Source: Candidatus Auribacterota bacterium (GTDB lineage Bacteria; Auribacterota; Tritonobacteria; UBA1439). From it: a stretch of DNA of 64,000 nucleotides. The stretch covers positions 1 to 64,000 of the forward strand of contig JAPLCW010000028.1 in assembly GCA_026392015.1 (NCBI GenBank), read 5' to 3'. Position 1 is the first letter of the stretch; the number at the start of each line of letters is the position of its first letter. Shown here one piece after another: positions 17,904 through 27,338 of this stretch. The notes under the pieces are model-generated. The model was given only the letters and a program-made list of their open reading frames with translations. It was not told the DNA's origin and did not search any database. The position numbers and the translations under genes were made by a program.

Positions 17904-20396
17904 TTATTTCACAACAATATTCACAAGCCGGCCCGGGACCACAACCGTCTTTATAATTTGCTTGCCGCCGATATGCGCGCGGATATTCTCCTCAGCGAGC
18001 GCCGTTTCCTTGAGCTCCTCCTCGCTGATACCGGTTTTTACCGTTACTCGCGCTCTCACCTTCCCGTTCACCTGCACGACTACCGTCTGCTCTTCGTCCG
18101 TGAGGAGTTCCAGAACCGGCTCGGGCCACGGGTGCCTGAAGATCGTTTCCTTTTCTCCGAGCGCCTCCCAGAGTTCCTCGGCGATGTGCGGCGCGAACGG
18201 TCCGAGCAGCAGTAGAATCGTCCTCAGTGCTTCACGGAGCGCCGCCCTCTCACCCGGCGCCGACGGCGCTCCATCACGGAGAAAATCCCGGATGGAATTC
18301 TCGAGCTCCATGAGAGACGCGAGCGCCGTGTTGAAGTGAAAGCTGTTCTCTATGTCACACGTTACCTTCTTGATCGTCTTGTGCACCGAACGCCTCAGGG
18401 CAAGCGCTCCCCCGGAAAACCCCTCCCGCGTCCGGCCCGGCTCGGGGATCCCCGTTACCGCATCCGCTACGGAGAAGAAGAGATCCCACAGCCCGCGCAG
18501 GAACCGGTGCGCCCCCACCACGCTCTCGTCCCTCCACTCCGCATCCTTCTCGGGGGGGCCGATAAAAAGCGTATAGAATCGGACAGTATCCGCCCCATAT
18601 TTTTCAATCAACGCGTCGGGGCTCACGGTATTCCCCTTGGATTTCGACATTTTTGCCCCGTCCTTGATGATCATCCCCTGCGTGAAAAGGTTCGCGAACG
18701 GCTCGGTGAAGCTCACAATGCCCCTGTCGTACAGCACCTTGGTGACAAAACGCGAATACATCAGGTGCAAGATCGCGTGCTCGACGCCGCCGATATACTG
18801 ATCGACGGGAAGCCATCGATTCACGAGCTCCGAATCAAAGGGCCGCTCGCTTTCGCGCGGTGAGATGTAGCGCAGGTAGTACCAGCTCGAGTCAACAAAG
18901 GTATCCATGGTGTCCGTCTCGCGGCGCGCAGCCCCCCCGCACTTCGGACACCGTGCGGCAACAAACGCCGGGCAACGCGCAAGCGGCGACTCTCCCGTCG
19001 GCTTGAACTCCACATTCTCGGGAAGGAGGACGGGAAGATCCTTTTCCGGCACGGGGACCATCCCGCATGAATCACAATATATTATCGGAATCGGTGCGCC
19101 CCAGTAACGCTGCCGCGATATGAGCCAGTCGCGGAGGCGGTAGTGAATCTTCCGGCGGCCGAACCCTCTGCTTTCCATCATGTCCGCCATCTTCTCGAGC
19201 GCCTGCCTGTTCGGCAATCCGTCGAATTCCGCTGAGTTGACCTGGAGACCGTCACCCTCATAGGCCGCGGCCATCTCCCGGGGGGTCGTTTCACATTCAG
19301 GGTCCTGAATCACCATTGTTATCGGCAGTTTGAATTTCTTGGCGAATTCGAAATCCCTTTGGTCGTGCGCCGGCACCGCCATGACTGCGCCCGTTCCGTA
19401 CTCCATGAGAACATAGTTCGCGACCCAGAGAGATATTTTCCCCCCGGTAAACGGGTTCACCACTGTTTCACCGGTGTCCATCCCCTCCTTCTCGGTGTCG
19501 TCCGCGGCGCGCATGAAGCGATCCTGTCGCGTCACCCTCTCAACAAACGCCCGCAGGTTTTTCCCTTGCGAGCCGCGTTCGCAGAACCTTTTCACCAGCG
19601 GATGCTCCGGGGCGAGCACCATGTAGGTTGCTCCGTAGATGGTGTCGAGTCGCGTCGTGAAACAGGACACCACCTCTCCGGTTGAGGCGAGTCGAAAATC
19701 GATCTCGCAACCCTCGCTCCGCCCAATCCAGTTTTCCTGCATCAGCTTGACGCGCTCCGGCCAGTGCTCGAGCAACTTCAGATCATCGAGCATCCTCTGC
19801 GCGTATGCCGTGATTTTGAAGAACCATTGCTCCAGCTCCCTCTGTGTCACGGAAGTAGAACAGCGCTCGCATGCCCCCTCGACGACCTGCTCGTTCGCAA
19901 GGACGGTCGAGCAGGAGGGGCACCAGTTCACCGCGGCCTTTTTCCTGTAGGCGAGACCTTTCTCATGGAGCTTAAGGAACAGCCATTGCGTCCATTTATA
20001 GTAGTCGGGCAGGCATGAGGTCACCTCCCTGTCCCAGTCGAAGCACACCCCCCAGTCGTTCAACTGCCGCTTCATGGTGGCGATGTTGCGCATCGTGCTC
20101 ACCCAGGGTGGAAGCCCTCCCTGAATCGCTGCATTTTCGGCGGGCAGCCCGAACGAGTCCCACCCCATCGGCGTGAGTAGATTGTAACCTTGCATCAGCT
20201 TGTAGCGCGCCACCACATCGCCAATGATGTAGTTCCTGCCATGGCCGACATGAAGCGCGGCCGACGGATAGGGAAACATCATCAGGCAGTAAAATTTTTT
20301 CTTGGGTGAGTTATCGGGGGCTTTGAATAACCCGGACTCAGCCCAGTACTCCTGCCATTTTTTCTCTATTATTTTAGGATCATACTGTTTGCTCAT
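17904..20396 (-). CDS. leuS: Leucyl-tRNA synthetase
   Basis: Class I aminoacyl-tRNA synthetase, 830 aa, full length. It has the HIGH-type motif (PYPSAALHVGHGRN, near residue 50), a zinc domain (WCPSCSTVLANEQVVEGACERC), the CP1 editing region with a GTGAVMAVPAHDQRD motif, a second Cys cluster (CDSCG...CPKCGG), and KMSKS (GAKMSKSKGN, near residue 580). I start at MSKQYDPK; GAGGG precedes it. An earlier in-frame start at 20426 would add ten residues encoded by the repeat arm next to the S23 gene and is not credible. Confidence 0.97.
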   Translation of the reverse strand: MSKQYDPKIIEKKWQEYWAESGLFKAPDNSPKKKFYCLMMFPYPSAALHVGHGRNYIIGDVVARYKLMQGYNLLTPMGWDSFGLPAENAAIQGGLPPWVSTMRNIATMKRQLNDWGVCFDWDREVTSCLPDYYKWTQWLFLKLHEKGLAYRKKAAVNWCPSCSTVLANEQVVEGACERCSTSVTQRELEQWFFKITAYAQRMLDDLKLLEHWPERVKLMQENWIGRSEGCEIDFRLASTGEVVSCFTTRLDTIYGATYMVLAPEHPLVKRFCERGSQGKNLRAFVERVTRQDRFMRAADDTEKEGMDTGETVVNPFTGGKISLWVANYVLMEYGTGAVMAVPAHDQRDFEFAKKFKLPITMVIQDPECETTPREMAAAYEGDGLQVNSAEFDGLPNRQALEKMADMMESRGFGRRKIHYRLRDWLISRQRYWGAPIPIIYCDSCGMVPVPEKDLPVLLPENVEFKPTGESPLARCPAFVAARCPKCGGAARRETDTMDTFVDSSWYYLRYISPRESERPFDSELVNRWLPVDQYIGGVEHAILHLMYSRFVTKVLYDRGIVSFTEPFANLFTQGMIIKDGAKMSKSKGNTVSPDALIEKYGADTVRFYTLFIGPPEKDAEWRDESVVGAHRFLRGLWDLFFSVADAVTGIPEPGRTREGFSGGALALRRSVHKTIKKVTCDIENSFHFNTALASLMELENSIRDFLRDGAPSAPGERAALREALRTILLLLGPFAPHIAEELWEALGEKETIFRHPWPEPVLELLTDEEQTVVVQVNGKVRARVTVKTGISEEELKETALAEENIRAHIGGKQIIKTVVVPGRLVNIVVK

Positions 20397-20409
20397 ATAT
20401 CCCTCGAAA

Positions 20410-20441
20410 CGGCGAGTCGGTGGCACGGCGACGCGGCGAAT
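20410..20441. repeat. Downstream 8-bp-period arm of the S23 cassette A
   Basis: Units CGGCGAGT-CGGTGGCA then CGGCGACG-CGGCGAAT begin at 20410, 20418, 20426 and 20434, exactly 8 bp apart. The inverse of the last two units (CGCCGCGTCGCCGTG, 15 of 15) is found at 20899-20913 on the other side of the S23 gene. Confidence 0.65.
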
Positions 20442-20478
20442 TTGAGAAAAACGCAGACTGCTTTCGGTATCAGATTAG

Positions 20479-20862
20479 TTACTCTTTCCTTATAACCCAG
20501 TTGTCTGCATCGCTTATCATCTTGACGATCTGAGCTATAATGTGATCATATTCCTCATCCAATCGTTTAATATCGGATTCGCTGATATAATTGCATCGGC
20601 GACTGAATTCAAGCCATACTTGCGTTTCGGCTGCTTCTGTTTCGGCATCGCTTAGTTTATTAATGAATGCAGCTCTGTACCGCCTCTTACGCCACGCTTC
20701 CGCAATATTTGAGCACACCGATCTTGAAGACCGCCTAACCTGATCCACTAAGGAAAATCTTTCTTCCGATGGAAAAGCCTTTGTAATTTGGAATATCTCC
20801 ATCGCGACATCCATCGCCCTGCGATAAACATCCAGCTCTTTGTAACTTCTTATTGTCGCCAT
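20479..20862 (-). CDS. Four-helix-bundle protein (S23 / 23S rRNA intervening-sequence family), copy A
   Basis: 127 aa, all helical. It has the family signature of ...YKELDVYRRAMDVAMEIF, FP.EERFSLVDQVRRSSRSV and the highly conserved ETQVWLEFSRRCNY region. Such proteins were first found in intervening sequences of spirochaete 23S rRNA and are related to the Avd accessory protein of diversity-generating retroelements. Here the gene is free-standing, with no rRNA or reverse transcriptase nearby. It is closely similar to copy B at 37.9-38.2 kb, including a 30-residue identical core. It is framed by inverted 8-bp-period arms, and the upstream arm runs into its start codon. Function is unknown; a cassette-type mobile gene is inferred. 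Confidence 0.88.
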   Translation of the reverse strand: MATIRSYKELDVYRRAMDVAMEIFQITKAFPSEERFSLVDQVRRSSRSVCSNIAEAWRKRRYRAAFINKLSDAETEAAETQVWLEFSRRCNYISESDIKRLDEEYDHIIAQIVKMISDADNWVIRKE

Positions 20863-20930
20863 CCGCCGCTCCGCCCCTTGCCCTTTGAATTTCTTTAACG
20901 CCGCGTCGCCGTGTCGCCCCTCGCCCCTTC
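20857..20930. repeat. Upstream 8-bp-period arm of the S23 cassette A
   Basis: Read on the minus strand, an outer block (GGGGCGAG-GGGCGACA, then CGGCGACG-CGGCG) is followed by a 15-nt spacer and an inner block GCGGCGGA-TGGCGACA. The inner block contains the ATG of the S23 gene (GGATGGCGACA). The purine-rich unit GGGGCGGA upstream could act as the ribosome site. Confidence 0.6.
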
Positions 20931-20933
20931 GTT

Positions 20934-21665
20934 TTACTCTCCTTCTCCAAAAACATCCGCGGTGTAGACAAGCACCTCATACTGATCCGGGTGCCGCCAG
21001 GCGTCTTCGGGGAGCCCCGCTTTGTACTGGCAGAGGTGGTTCCAAAAGAATGCGGCATCCTTATCCGGGAAATGCTCGCTCCACACTTGCGGCAGGTAGG
21101 TGCCCCCGCCAAAACCGCGTTTCGGTTTGATGTAGATGCCATGCACGCCCTTCTGTATGGAGAGAGGATCCTTAATGGGCATGAGCGGCGAGAGGGCGGA
21201 GATTTCAATTTTGATATCCTTGAACTCGCTCTCCGACACCGGAGGGAAACGCGTGTCGCTGCTGCACGCGGAGACTGCCATCTCCCTGATGGTCTCCACG
21301 AGCGGAGCCGAGGAGAAAAAGTTCCCGATGCACCCCCTGAGCGTTTCCGGATAGACCGGATTCGATCTGGTCGGATTCGTGATCGTGACGAATGCCCCTC
21401 CCGGCCCCCTCATTCTCTCGGTAACGGTGTAGTCCTTAAGGTCGGCAACCTTTTTCTCCCTCACATACTTCTCAATTGTATCCCTCGCGATTTTAAGCAG
21501 GGTCTTCTTCTCATCTCGACTGAGTGAGCCCTGGGATGATTGCTCCTTTTTCACGGCACTCTCCTTTGCAGTCTCCCCCGCCACAATCTTCTTTTGCTCC
21601 GAACAACCATAGAAAAGAACCGCCATCACACTACATGACACCGCAACAACATATACTTTCACCAT
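20934..21665 (-). CDS. amrA: AMMECR1-domain lipoprotein (AmmeMemoRadiSam protein A)
   Basis: 243 aa. The N-terminal signal ends in a lipobox (AVLFYGC, lipidated Cys21), followed by a charged linker to about residue 50. The AMMECR1 domain follows: GGAFVTI, the signature LRGCIGNFFSSAPLVETI, SDTRFPPVSESEF and the C-terminal WSEHFPDKDAAFFWNHLC. In many bacteria it accompanies Memo (amrB) and a radical SAM enzyme (amrS). Memo is the next upstream gene here (22295-23266), but a GxxExxY cassette has come between them, and no amrS is in the window. Export as a lipoprotein departs from the usual cytosolic form. The biochemical role of the family is unsettled. Confidence 0.88.
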   Translation of the reverse strand: MVKVYVVAVSCSVMAVLFYGCSEQKKIVAGETAKESAVKKEQSSQGSLSRDEKKTLLKIARDTIEKYVREKKVADLKDYTVTERMRGPGGAFVTITNPTRSNPVYPETLRGCIGNFFSSAPLVETIREMAVSACSSDTRFPPVSESEFKDIKIEISALSPLMPIKDPLSIQKGVHGIYIKPKRGFGGGTYLPQVWSEHFPDKDAAFFWNHLCQYKAGLPEDAWRHPDQYEVLVYTADVFGEGE

Positions 21666-21770
21666 TCACCCCACAATGCAAAAACCTCTAACCGCAGATT
21701 GCGCAAGATCTTATAATCCGCCTAATCCGCTAAATCCGCGGTTTTATCCTTTAAACCGCAAAATACTTTT

Positions 21771-22254
21771 AACCGCGGATTTAGCGGATTGAGCGGATTA
21801 CCTGAAAAATCCTTATTCTTTTGCATCGAAATAAGTTTCGCAGATAAGCCTTTTCCACTCCAAACTTCTTTTGCCGAAATTCAGAAGCAAACCGACTTTT
21901 ATCGTTGTGGCTTTTAAATAATTGAAAACTTGAGCCTCATCAATCTCAGTGAGTCCCGAAGTTGCTTTTGTATTGACAATTATTTTATCTTCAACTATGA
22001 GGTCAGCCCTATATCTATGCTGCAGTGTGGTATTCTTATAGTATATAGAAAGCTCTTTCTGCCTATCATAGCGCAATCCCACATTATTAAGTTCCATGCC
22101 CAGAGCTTCTTCATATACTGCTTCCAAAAACCCCGGCCCTAATACTCTATGAACCTCCATCGCCGCGCCGAGAATTCTCTCTGTAATATTGCCATGCAGA
22201 AGGGGTTCCTTTACTTCCATAAAATAATCCGCCCAATCCGCCAAATCCGCGGTT
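21771..22254. mobile_element. GxxExxY cassette A: 30-bp inverted arms around one gene
   Basis: The left arm (21771-21800) is three 9-bp units of the type GCGGATTTA-GCGGATTGA. The right arm (22225-22254) is its inverse with 28 of 30 matches. The only gene inside is the GxxExxY ORF: its stop lies 12 bp from the left arm and its ATG 4 bp from the right arm. Additional partial arms of the same class lie outside (about 21690-21760 and 22262-22292). The unit stands between the AMMECR1 and Memo genes. Confidence 0.8.
21813..22220 (-). CDS. GxxExxY protein (PD-(D/E)XK-fold family), copy A, catalytic Glu replaced
   Basis: 135 aa from ATG 22220; an in-frame TTG at 22244 would add eight residues encoded by the repeat arm itself. 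The name-giving motif is G30-FLEAVY. The nuclease-fold core is RYRADLIVEDKIIVNTKA: Asp73 is kept, but the expected E-x-K reads N83-T-K85, so the metal-binding Glu is lost and the copy is probably inactive. C-terminal features QVFNYLKATTIKVGLLLNFG are typical. Compare copy B (44832-45254), which keeps E-x-K. The molecular function of the family is not established. Confidence 0.88.
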   Translation of the reverse strand: MEVKEPLLHGNITERILGAAMEVHRVLGPGFLEAVYEEALGMELNNVGLRYDRQKELSIYYKNTTLQHRYRADLIVEDKIIVNTKATSGLTEIDEAQVFNYLKATTIKVGLLLNFGKRSLEWKRLICETYFDAKE

Positions 22255-22294
22255 ATAACTCTTTAACCGCCTAATCTTCGTAATCTGCGGTTTA

Positions 22295-23266
22295 TTATCT
22301 TACCGTAAATACCATCGACACGTAGCTCACGCAGTGGCTGTAGTCCCCGGTAAGATCACCGGAGGTTTCATACTTCAGGAGCGTGCCGTGGGCGTTTCGC
22401 GGCAGTGCTTCGAGGAGGATCCCGATCGGACAGTGCCCGCAGATGGTGGCACCCGTCCTTTCGACATACGAATTGAACCCCTCCGCGTCCATCTTCTCAA
22501 TCTGTTGGACTGCCCCGAGGTCGAGATTTTTCAGGTTCTCCTTGATGTTGTCCCGGAACGGAACATATCCGAAGCTGTAGCCGTAGTGCGTGAAATCGGA
22601 GCTTGCGACAATGATTGTCTTTTCATCGAGGAGTTTCCGGAGCGGCGCGGCAATCGACTTGTTATCCTCTTCACTGGTTTGGCCGATGATAATGGGTATG
22701 AGCGTGAAATCTTTCAAGACTTCCTGGAGAAACGGGAGCTGTACCTCGAGCGAATGCTCATCCTCGTGCGCGGCAGGGGATCCCGAGTAGATCTCATTCT
22801 TGCTGAGCATCTGGCATGATTCCCGGTCGATCGGAATAATCCCGAGTGGTGTCTTGTATGCATCCGCGGCCGGAAGCGCAGCCCCCCTGAAGCCGACATG
22901 ATGCGACGGCGCGACCACTATCACTCGCTTGATCCCTTTGCCTTCCAGGAGCTTGTAGCCGTACGCCGCAGTCTGCCCGGAGTAGGTATAGCCTGCGTGC
23001 GGCGATATGAGCCCGACTATCTTTCCTTCGATTTTCTCAGAGGCAACCTTGTCGAGATACCCCTTTACCTCTCTCCGCAGCTCCGATTCGCTTCCCGGAT
23101 AGAACTGCCCCGCCACCGCCGGATCCCTCACCACCTGCCGACCTGCTTCTCCCGCTTTTTCCCTCTTCATGGCCGCCCCCCCTGATTCTTTTCCCTCATG
23201 ACACGAAACAAGCGCGCACGCGAGGAGTCCCAGTGCAATTACCGATACTATTTGATAGCGATACAT
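22295..23266 (-). CDS. amrB: Memo-family lipoprotein (AmmeMemoRadiSam protein B)
   Basis: 323 aa. The signal peptide ends in a lipobox (CALVSC, Cys22), followed by a charged linker, then the Memo domain from DPAVAGQFYPG. The residues that bind metal in human MEMO1 have counterparts: H90 (ISPHAGY), H122 (APSHHVGF) and C276 (TICGHCP); the 32-residue spacing of the two His is conserved. The fold is related to non-haem iron dioxygenases, and copper binding has been reported for MEMO1. GGAGG precedes the start. It was probably once directly upstream of the AMMECR1 gene. Both partners being predicted lipoproteins suggests an extracytoplasmic version of the pair. Confidence 0.9.
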   Translation of the reverse strand: MYRYQIVSVIALGLLACALVSCHEGKESGGAAMKREKAGEAGRQVVRDPAVAGQFYPGSESELRREVKGYLDKVASEKIEGKIVGLISPHAGYTYSGQTAAYGYKLLEGKGIKRVIVVAPSHHVGFRGAALPAADAYKTPLGIIPIDRESCQMLSKNEIYSGSPAAHEDEHSLEVQLPFLQEVLKDFTLIPIIIGQTSEEDNKSIAAPLRKLLDEKTIIVASSDFTHYGYSFGYVPFRDNIKENLKNLDLGAVQQIEKMDAEGFNSYVERTGATICGHCPIGILLEALPRNAHGTLLKYETSGDLTGDYSHCVSYVSMVFTVR

Positions 23267-23757
23267 AGCCTAACCTCCGCCCGATCTGATAGTAACATAA
23301 CGGGGCCAAAAATCAATTATGCTGAGGATAACAGCGTAATGCGTCAGTCTCGCTAGGGTCTGCTGAATTTTCGGACGTACGGATTTTTATTATAACCATG
23401 GATAATAAATGTGAGCGTGGCTTCCAGCCGCAATAATCGGGGCAAGATGCCCCTCCCACAATTGGACCATCTGAGACAATCCGTGTTTATCCGTGGTCTA
23501 TATACCCATGCGTAACTGATGGGATACATGACCGCAAAGAAAAATTCGAATTGTGAGGAAGATCAGTGGCGCGTATAGATACTGCTTGCCTTTGGGATAT
23601 CGGGAGAGCCGCTACAGCATCCTGGAATGCCGGTCGCTCAGGTCGAATATTGGCGGATCCATCACACTTTTCATGCCGATTTGATGATTATCCCTTCCCC
23701 TAACTCCCACTTGCACGTGCGGGTAAAGATTGGATGCGCGTAGAAATGAGTGATTCA
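23267..23757. other. Intergenic, no gene seen
   Basis: 491 bp with stops in all frames and no recognisable RNA. A short stretch ATCCGTGTT-TATCCGTGG at about 23479-23497 belongs to the 9-bp-period repeat class. Otherwise I see nothing. Confidence 0.5.
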
Positions 23758-26700
23758 TTAGTCGGAAGCTACCTGTATTCTTTCTTCATCAATCAGAAGA
23801 GCGGCGGATCGGCTGGGGGGGCTGCCGGGATGCATAAGACCGGCGATTATGTTGTAGCTCCCTCCCGAGCCAGGGGGCAATGCGGATATCTCAAGCAGCC
23901 TTCCGTTGTAGCCCTGCGGCAACCCCGGTACGTTGGTGGCCAGCGGCTTGAGCCCGTCGGCCAATCTCCTGTCGAGCATTATGGATTTAATCTTACCTCC
24001 GGGGAAAACCACCACTGCATACGCATCAAACGGTTGATACACGGGCAGCACTAGCAGATCCGCAAAAAAGCCATTTCCCGTATGTGGTGAATTGCTGCTG
24101 ACACGGACATCAAAAGGCGGCGCGGGGGTCGGAGTGGCGGTGGGAATGAACCCCGGGGTTTCGGATCCATCGGGACGCGTTGGAGTGGACGTGGGCTCGG
24201 GGGGCGCGGTCGTTTGCGGCGTCGAAGTCGATGAAGGCTCATGCATGGGCGTCATCGTAGGTGTAGCCGTAGGGGTACACGTAGGGGTCTTCGTTGGTGT
24301 AGCCGTCGGCGTTGGCGTCGAGGTAGGAGAAATCGTCGGAGTCCCAGTCGGTGTGGGCGTGGGAGAGATAGTTGTCATGCCGGTTGGTGTTGACGTTGGG
24401 GTGACAGTTGGTGTGGGGGTTGGCGTAGGGATGGCCGTTTCTGTAGGTGTAGCTGTGGGAGTAAGCGATTGCGCCGGCTTGCCGTAGACCTCAATCTCCT
24501 GCATGGCGATGAAATCACGCTTCTGGTAGCTGTCCAAGGTCATACGCATGTACCGGCCTACAGACGGAGGGAAGGTATAGATCATCGGATATCTTCCATT
24601 CTGTAAACTGTGGAAGGTAAAATTCGACTCTTTGGACAGCAGGCTCTGTTCACCTGAAAACGCCCCCGTGGGGGATATCTCAAATCTGAAATCGTACCCC
24701 TCGTAACCCCATGGCGCGTAATCATCCCACATCGGATAGAAATGTATTTTGCAGACCGCGTAGTCATCTCCCAGATCAACCTGCCAGTAAGAGTCCCTCT
24801 GATACTCCCTCGGCCGCCACCATTCCCAAGGATTTGGCCTCCCTTCAAGGAAATTCCCGATAAAATCAAACTTGACACTGTTCACCAAAATATCCGGGGT
24901 AAGCCACATTGGATCGCTTTCCGATGCCGTCACCGGCTTGCCCAATGCGACATTCCAATATTCATTGGGATCAACCCCATTGACAACGCCAGTCTGAATA
25001 TCGTATTCGGCGCTTTCGGTCTCTCCTGAATAATACGCCATATTCATCCGCCTCGCCTCATAGAACTGGAAGTCAACTTGATTCTCCGCTTCGATTTTCA
25101 GCAATACCGCACGATACGTCTGCACGCAAAGATCAAACGGTTCGTACGAATCATGGACATCGATGATGCCATCCGCGTTAACATCATAGGCGGATACTTC
25201 ATCCCATGTAATGCGACCGTCACCGTTCACATCATGGGGAAGGATGCCTGTGTCAGGGTCTCTGGCCATGAATATGTTGCATCCAACAAACACCCTTCCG
25301 TTTTCATCGGAGATCGTGGAAAATTCAGGGAGATTATCGAACTGCTTGATCTCATACCAGCGGAGAATCTTATAGCAATATAGTGTGACCCGCGCACCCG
25401 GCAGCGGATTGCCCGCCGCATCCAATATTCTAAAATAGTTCTCATGCGGAAGAAGATGCGTATAGCGCCCGGTGTAATCCACATTGATGTTTGCGTTCAT
25501 GAATTCCACCCGCTTCCCTTTATAATAATCCATTGTTTGAACGTGATAGGGTGCGTAACCTATATCATAAGAACCGCCCATATGCTCGGGTTCGGGATAG
25601 TATATACCCGCCGCATTTGCCCCCATTATCATGGGAAGATATACCCTCCCGGCAATATCCTCCCCCATATGTTGCACCAACATATATTGTTCTTTGATAA
25701 CACCATTTTCAATCCGGTAGGCCGGCATATCGGTTGCATAAGTATCGATTAACGACAGCCCATGACTCATCTCATGCAGCAATGAATACTCCCGATCGAA
25801 CGCCTCCACATAGTGGCCCGTGCCCGGATTTTTGTACACGCATGATTTATCAAATCCCCACTGAGTATCCATTGTCCTTGTGGCAAATGGATAGTTCCCC
25901 CAAATGAAAGTGCCGTTATCCCGTATTTCGATCTCATCGATATACATCCGCTCGCCAGTCCCATTAAACCGGCAGAAAGTGTTCCACACCGCTATCTGGC
26001 GCTGGGCCCAATCCTCCCAGGAGTTGGATCCCAGCCCGAGATTCACCTGCTCATTATCGAACATATGGAGAATGCTCTCATTCAGCGCGAACCCAACCAT
26101 CTTGCCCGTATTCATGATGGTAACACTGTTGTTCTCCTCGGATATCTCGGGGATGGCGTCATTGATGTCCGCGACAAAGCTAATATCATGATCGCCTTCC
26201 TGCCATGTCCATACCAGGTCCGTCGCAACCCCGGGTGGGTGGGTGACAGAAGACGACTGCAGCGGATCGGATGCGGGTCCGGCGCAGTGCGGGTCGCGCT
26301 TCACCGCGTCCGGCGGAGGAGGCAGCGGCTTATAATCGGATCTGTCTACTCCCCGGGCATCGCTTTTCCCTCCCGGTGCCGCCGTAGAAATATGCCACAG
26401 GAGCGCCTCGCTGCTTAAGGGAATATTCAGAGATACCGTCGAAACCTCCCGTCCATCGATGTACCATTTGCATTGGACATTGTTCAGATCCGATGCTCCG
26501 CGGTTGCGGACATGAGCTCGGAAGGTCACACTGTCGCCAGCGGCAGGTTTGTTCTTTACGGCGTTAAAATTGTATTTCGGGAAACGCTCAATATACGTGA
26601 CGTCAACATCCTCGTTGCCGCCACCTTCCGTGATCGTGACCAGCTCCAGTTCCCTTAAATGAACTCTCTTCGATCCGGTGAGATTCTCAACCTCAACACG

Positions 26701-27306
26701 GAAAGCCCTGGCGCGCCTCAAGGGAAAATCGAGCGTCACGAACCTGTCTGACTGGACACGTTCTTTGTATATCAAGTTTAAGAACTTCTGCGAGCGGCTA
26801 TTTACTCCATCCAGCGTGTCTGCTGACTGGACCGTTACCTTATATGGCTTGTCCCCGAAGGCATCTGCGCAGTAAATCTTTATCCCCTTCGCGACAACCC
26901 AATCAGGATATTCCATAGTAAACCAGGTCGGCTGAGGCCATGTATCCTGCATTCCATAGGTGGTCAGATCGCCGTCGGTTAAACCTGCCGGAAAATTCCC
27001 CGATTGATCATTGCCGCTGGTCTCCCATAATGGAGGCCCTGAAGGCGCGCGTGAAAGTGCATGGTGCGCATAGTTATTATTGTGGACACGAGTTCCAATC
27101 CTAGCCGGCTCAACAATTCCTGTAGCATACTCTGTGATGTTAGAACTCATCGTATAATGAATCTGGGGCGTACAGGACAGGGCGGTAGTATTATCTAGAT
27201 GTGCCACTGCAGTCACAGGCTCCCACTCGGAATAAAGCGGTGTGACATGATACAGAAATAGGAACAGCATCAAAATCTCTGGAGTAATTATTGCTTTTTT
27301 AATCAT
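23758..27306 (-). CDS. Large secreted protein with metzincin-like HExxH motif, CARDB, discoidin and Thr-Pro linker
   Basis: 1182 aa, exported (N-terminal signal, GGAGGAGGG ribosome site). Approximate order: a discoidin/NPCBM-like beta domain (about 85-230); a CARDB-like domain with an inserted Pro-rich loop (about 240-400); a domain with [15 protein letters not shown], whose H511, E512, H515 and D521 fit HExxHxxxxxD, the metzincin zinc site with Asp as third ligand and Ser for the usual Gly; a dockerin/EF-hand-like stretch [13 protein letters not shown]...[12 protein letters not shown] (about 690-720); a second discoidin domain ([12 protein letters not shown]..., about 780-945); about 100 residues of Thr-Pro repeats; and a C-terminal beta domain. 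A surface-bound or secreted protease acting on glycoproteins is inferred. It follows the subtilase gene by 32 bp. Confidence 0.8.
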   Translation of the reverse strand: MIKKAIITPEILMLFLFLYHVTPLYSEWEPVTAVAHLDNTTALSCTPQIHYTMSSNITEYATGIVEPARIGTRVHNNNYAHHALSRAPSGPPLWETSGNDQSGNFPAGLTDGDLTTYGMQDTWPQPTWFTMEYPDWVVAKGIKIYCADAFGDKPYKVTVQSADTLDGVNSRSQKFLNLIYKERVQSDRFVTLDFPLRRARAFRVEVENLTGSKRVHLRELELVTITEGGGNEDVDVTYIERFPKYNFNAVKNKPAAGDSVTFRAHVRNRGASDLNNVQCKWYIDGREVSTVSLNIPLSSEALLWHISTAAPGGKSDARGVDRSDYKPLPPPPDAVKRDPHCAGPASDPLQSSSVTHPPGVATDLVWTWQEGDHDISFVADINDAIPEISEENNSVTIMNTGKMVGFALNESILHMFDNEQVNLGLGSNSWEDWAQRQIAVWNTFCRFNGTGERMYIDEIEIRDNGTFIWGNYPFATRTMDTQWGFDKSCVYKNPGTGHYVEAFDREYSLLHEMSHGLSLIDTYATDMPAYRIENGVIKEQYMLVQHMGEDIAGRVYLPMIMGANAAGIYYPEPEHMGGSYDIGYAPYHVQTMDYYKGKRVEFMNANINVDYTGRYTHLLPHENYFRILDAAGNPLPGARVTLYCYKILRWYEIKQFDNLPEFSTISDENGRVFVGCNIFMARDPDTGILPHDVNGDGRITWDEVSAYDVNADGIIDVHDSYEPFDLCVQTYRAVLLKIEAENQVDFQFYEARRMNMAYYSGETESAEYDIQTGVVNGVDPNEYWNVALGKPVTASESDPMWLTPDILVNSVKFDFIGNFLEGRPNPWEWWRPREYQRDSYWQVDLGDDYAVCKIHFYPMWDDYAPWGYEGYDFRFEISPTGAFSGEQSLLSKESNFTFHSLQNGRYPMIYTFPPSVGRYMRMTLDSYQKRDFIAMQEIEVYGKPAQSLTPTATPTETAIPTPTPTPTVTPTSTPTGMTTISPTPTPTGTPTISPTSTPTPTATPTKTPTCTPTATPTMTPMHEPSSTSTPQTTAPPEPTSTPTRPDGSETPGFIPTATPTPAPPFDVRVSSNSPHTGNGFFADLLVLPVYQPFDAYAVVVFPGGKIKSIMLDRRLADGLKPLATNVPGLPQGYNGRLLEISALPPGSGGSYNIIAGLMHPGSPPSRSAALLIDEERIQVASD

Positions 27307-27338
27307 TGCACCCTCCTCCAGAGATTTTCTATCCAGAA

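Noticed and set aside
20397-20426. Longer leuS with ten extra N-terminal residues
   Set aside because: The extra codons come from the 8-bp-period repeat arm; the downstream ATG has a ribosome site and the normal family start.
24092-24487. Long Gly/Val-rich frame opposite the Thr-Pro linker
   Set aside because: It is the antisense of the repetitive linker codons in the 1182-aa protein; similar shadows occur opposite the subtilase linkers.
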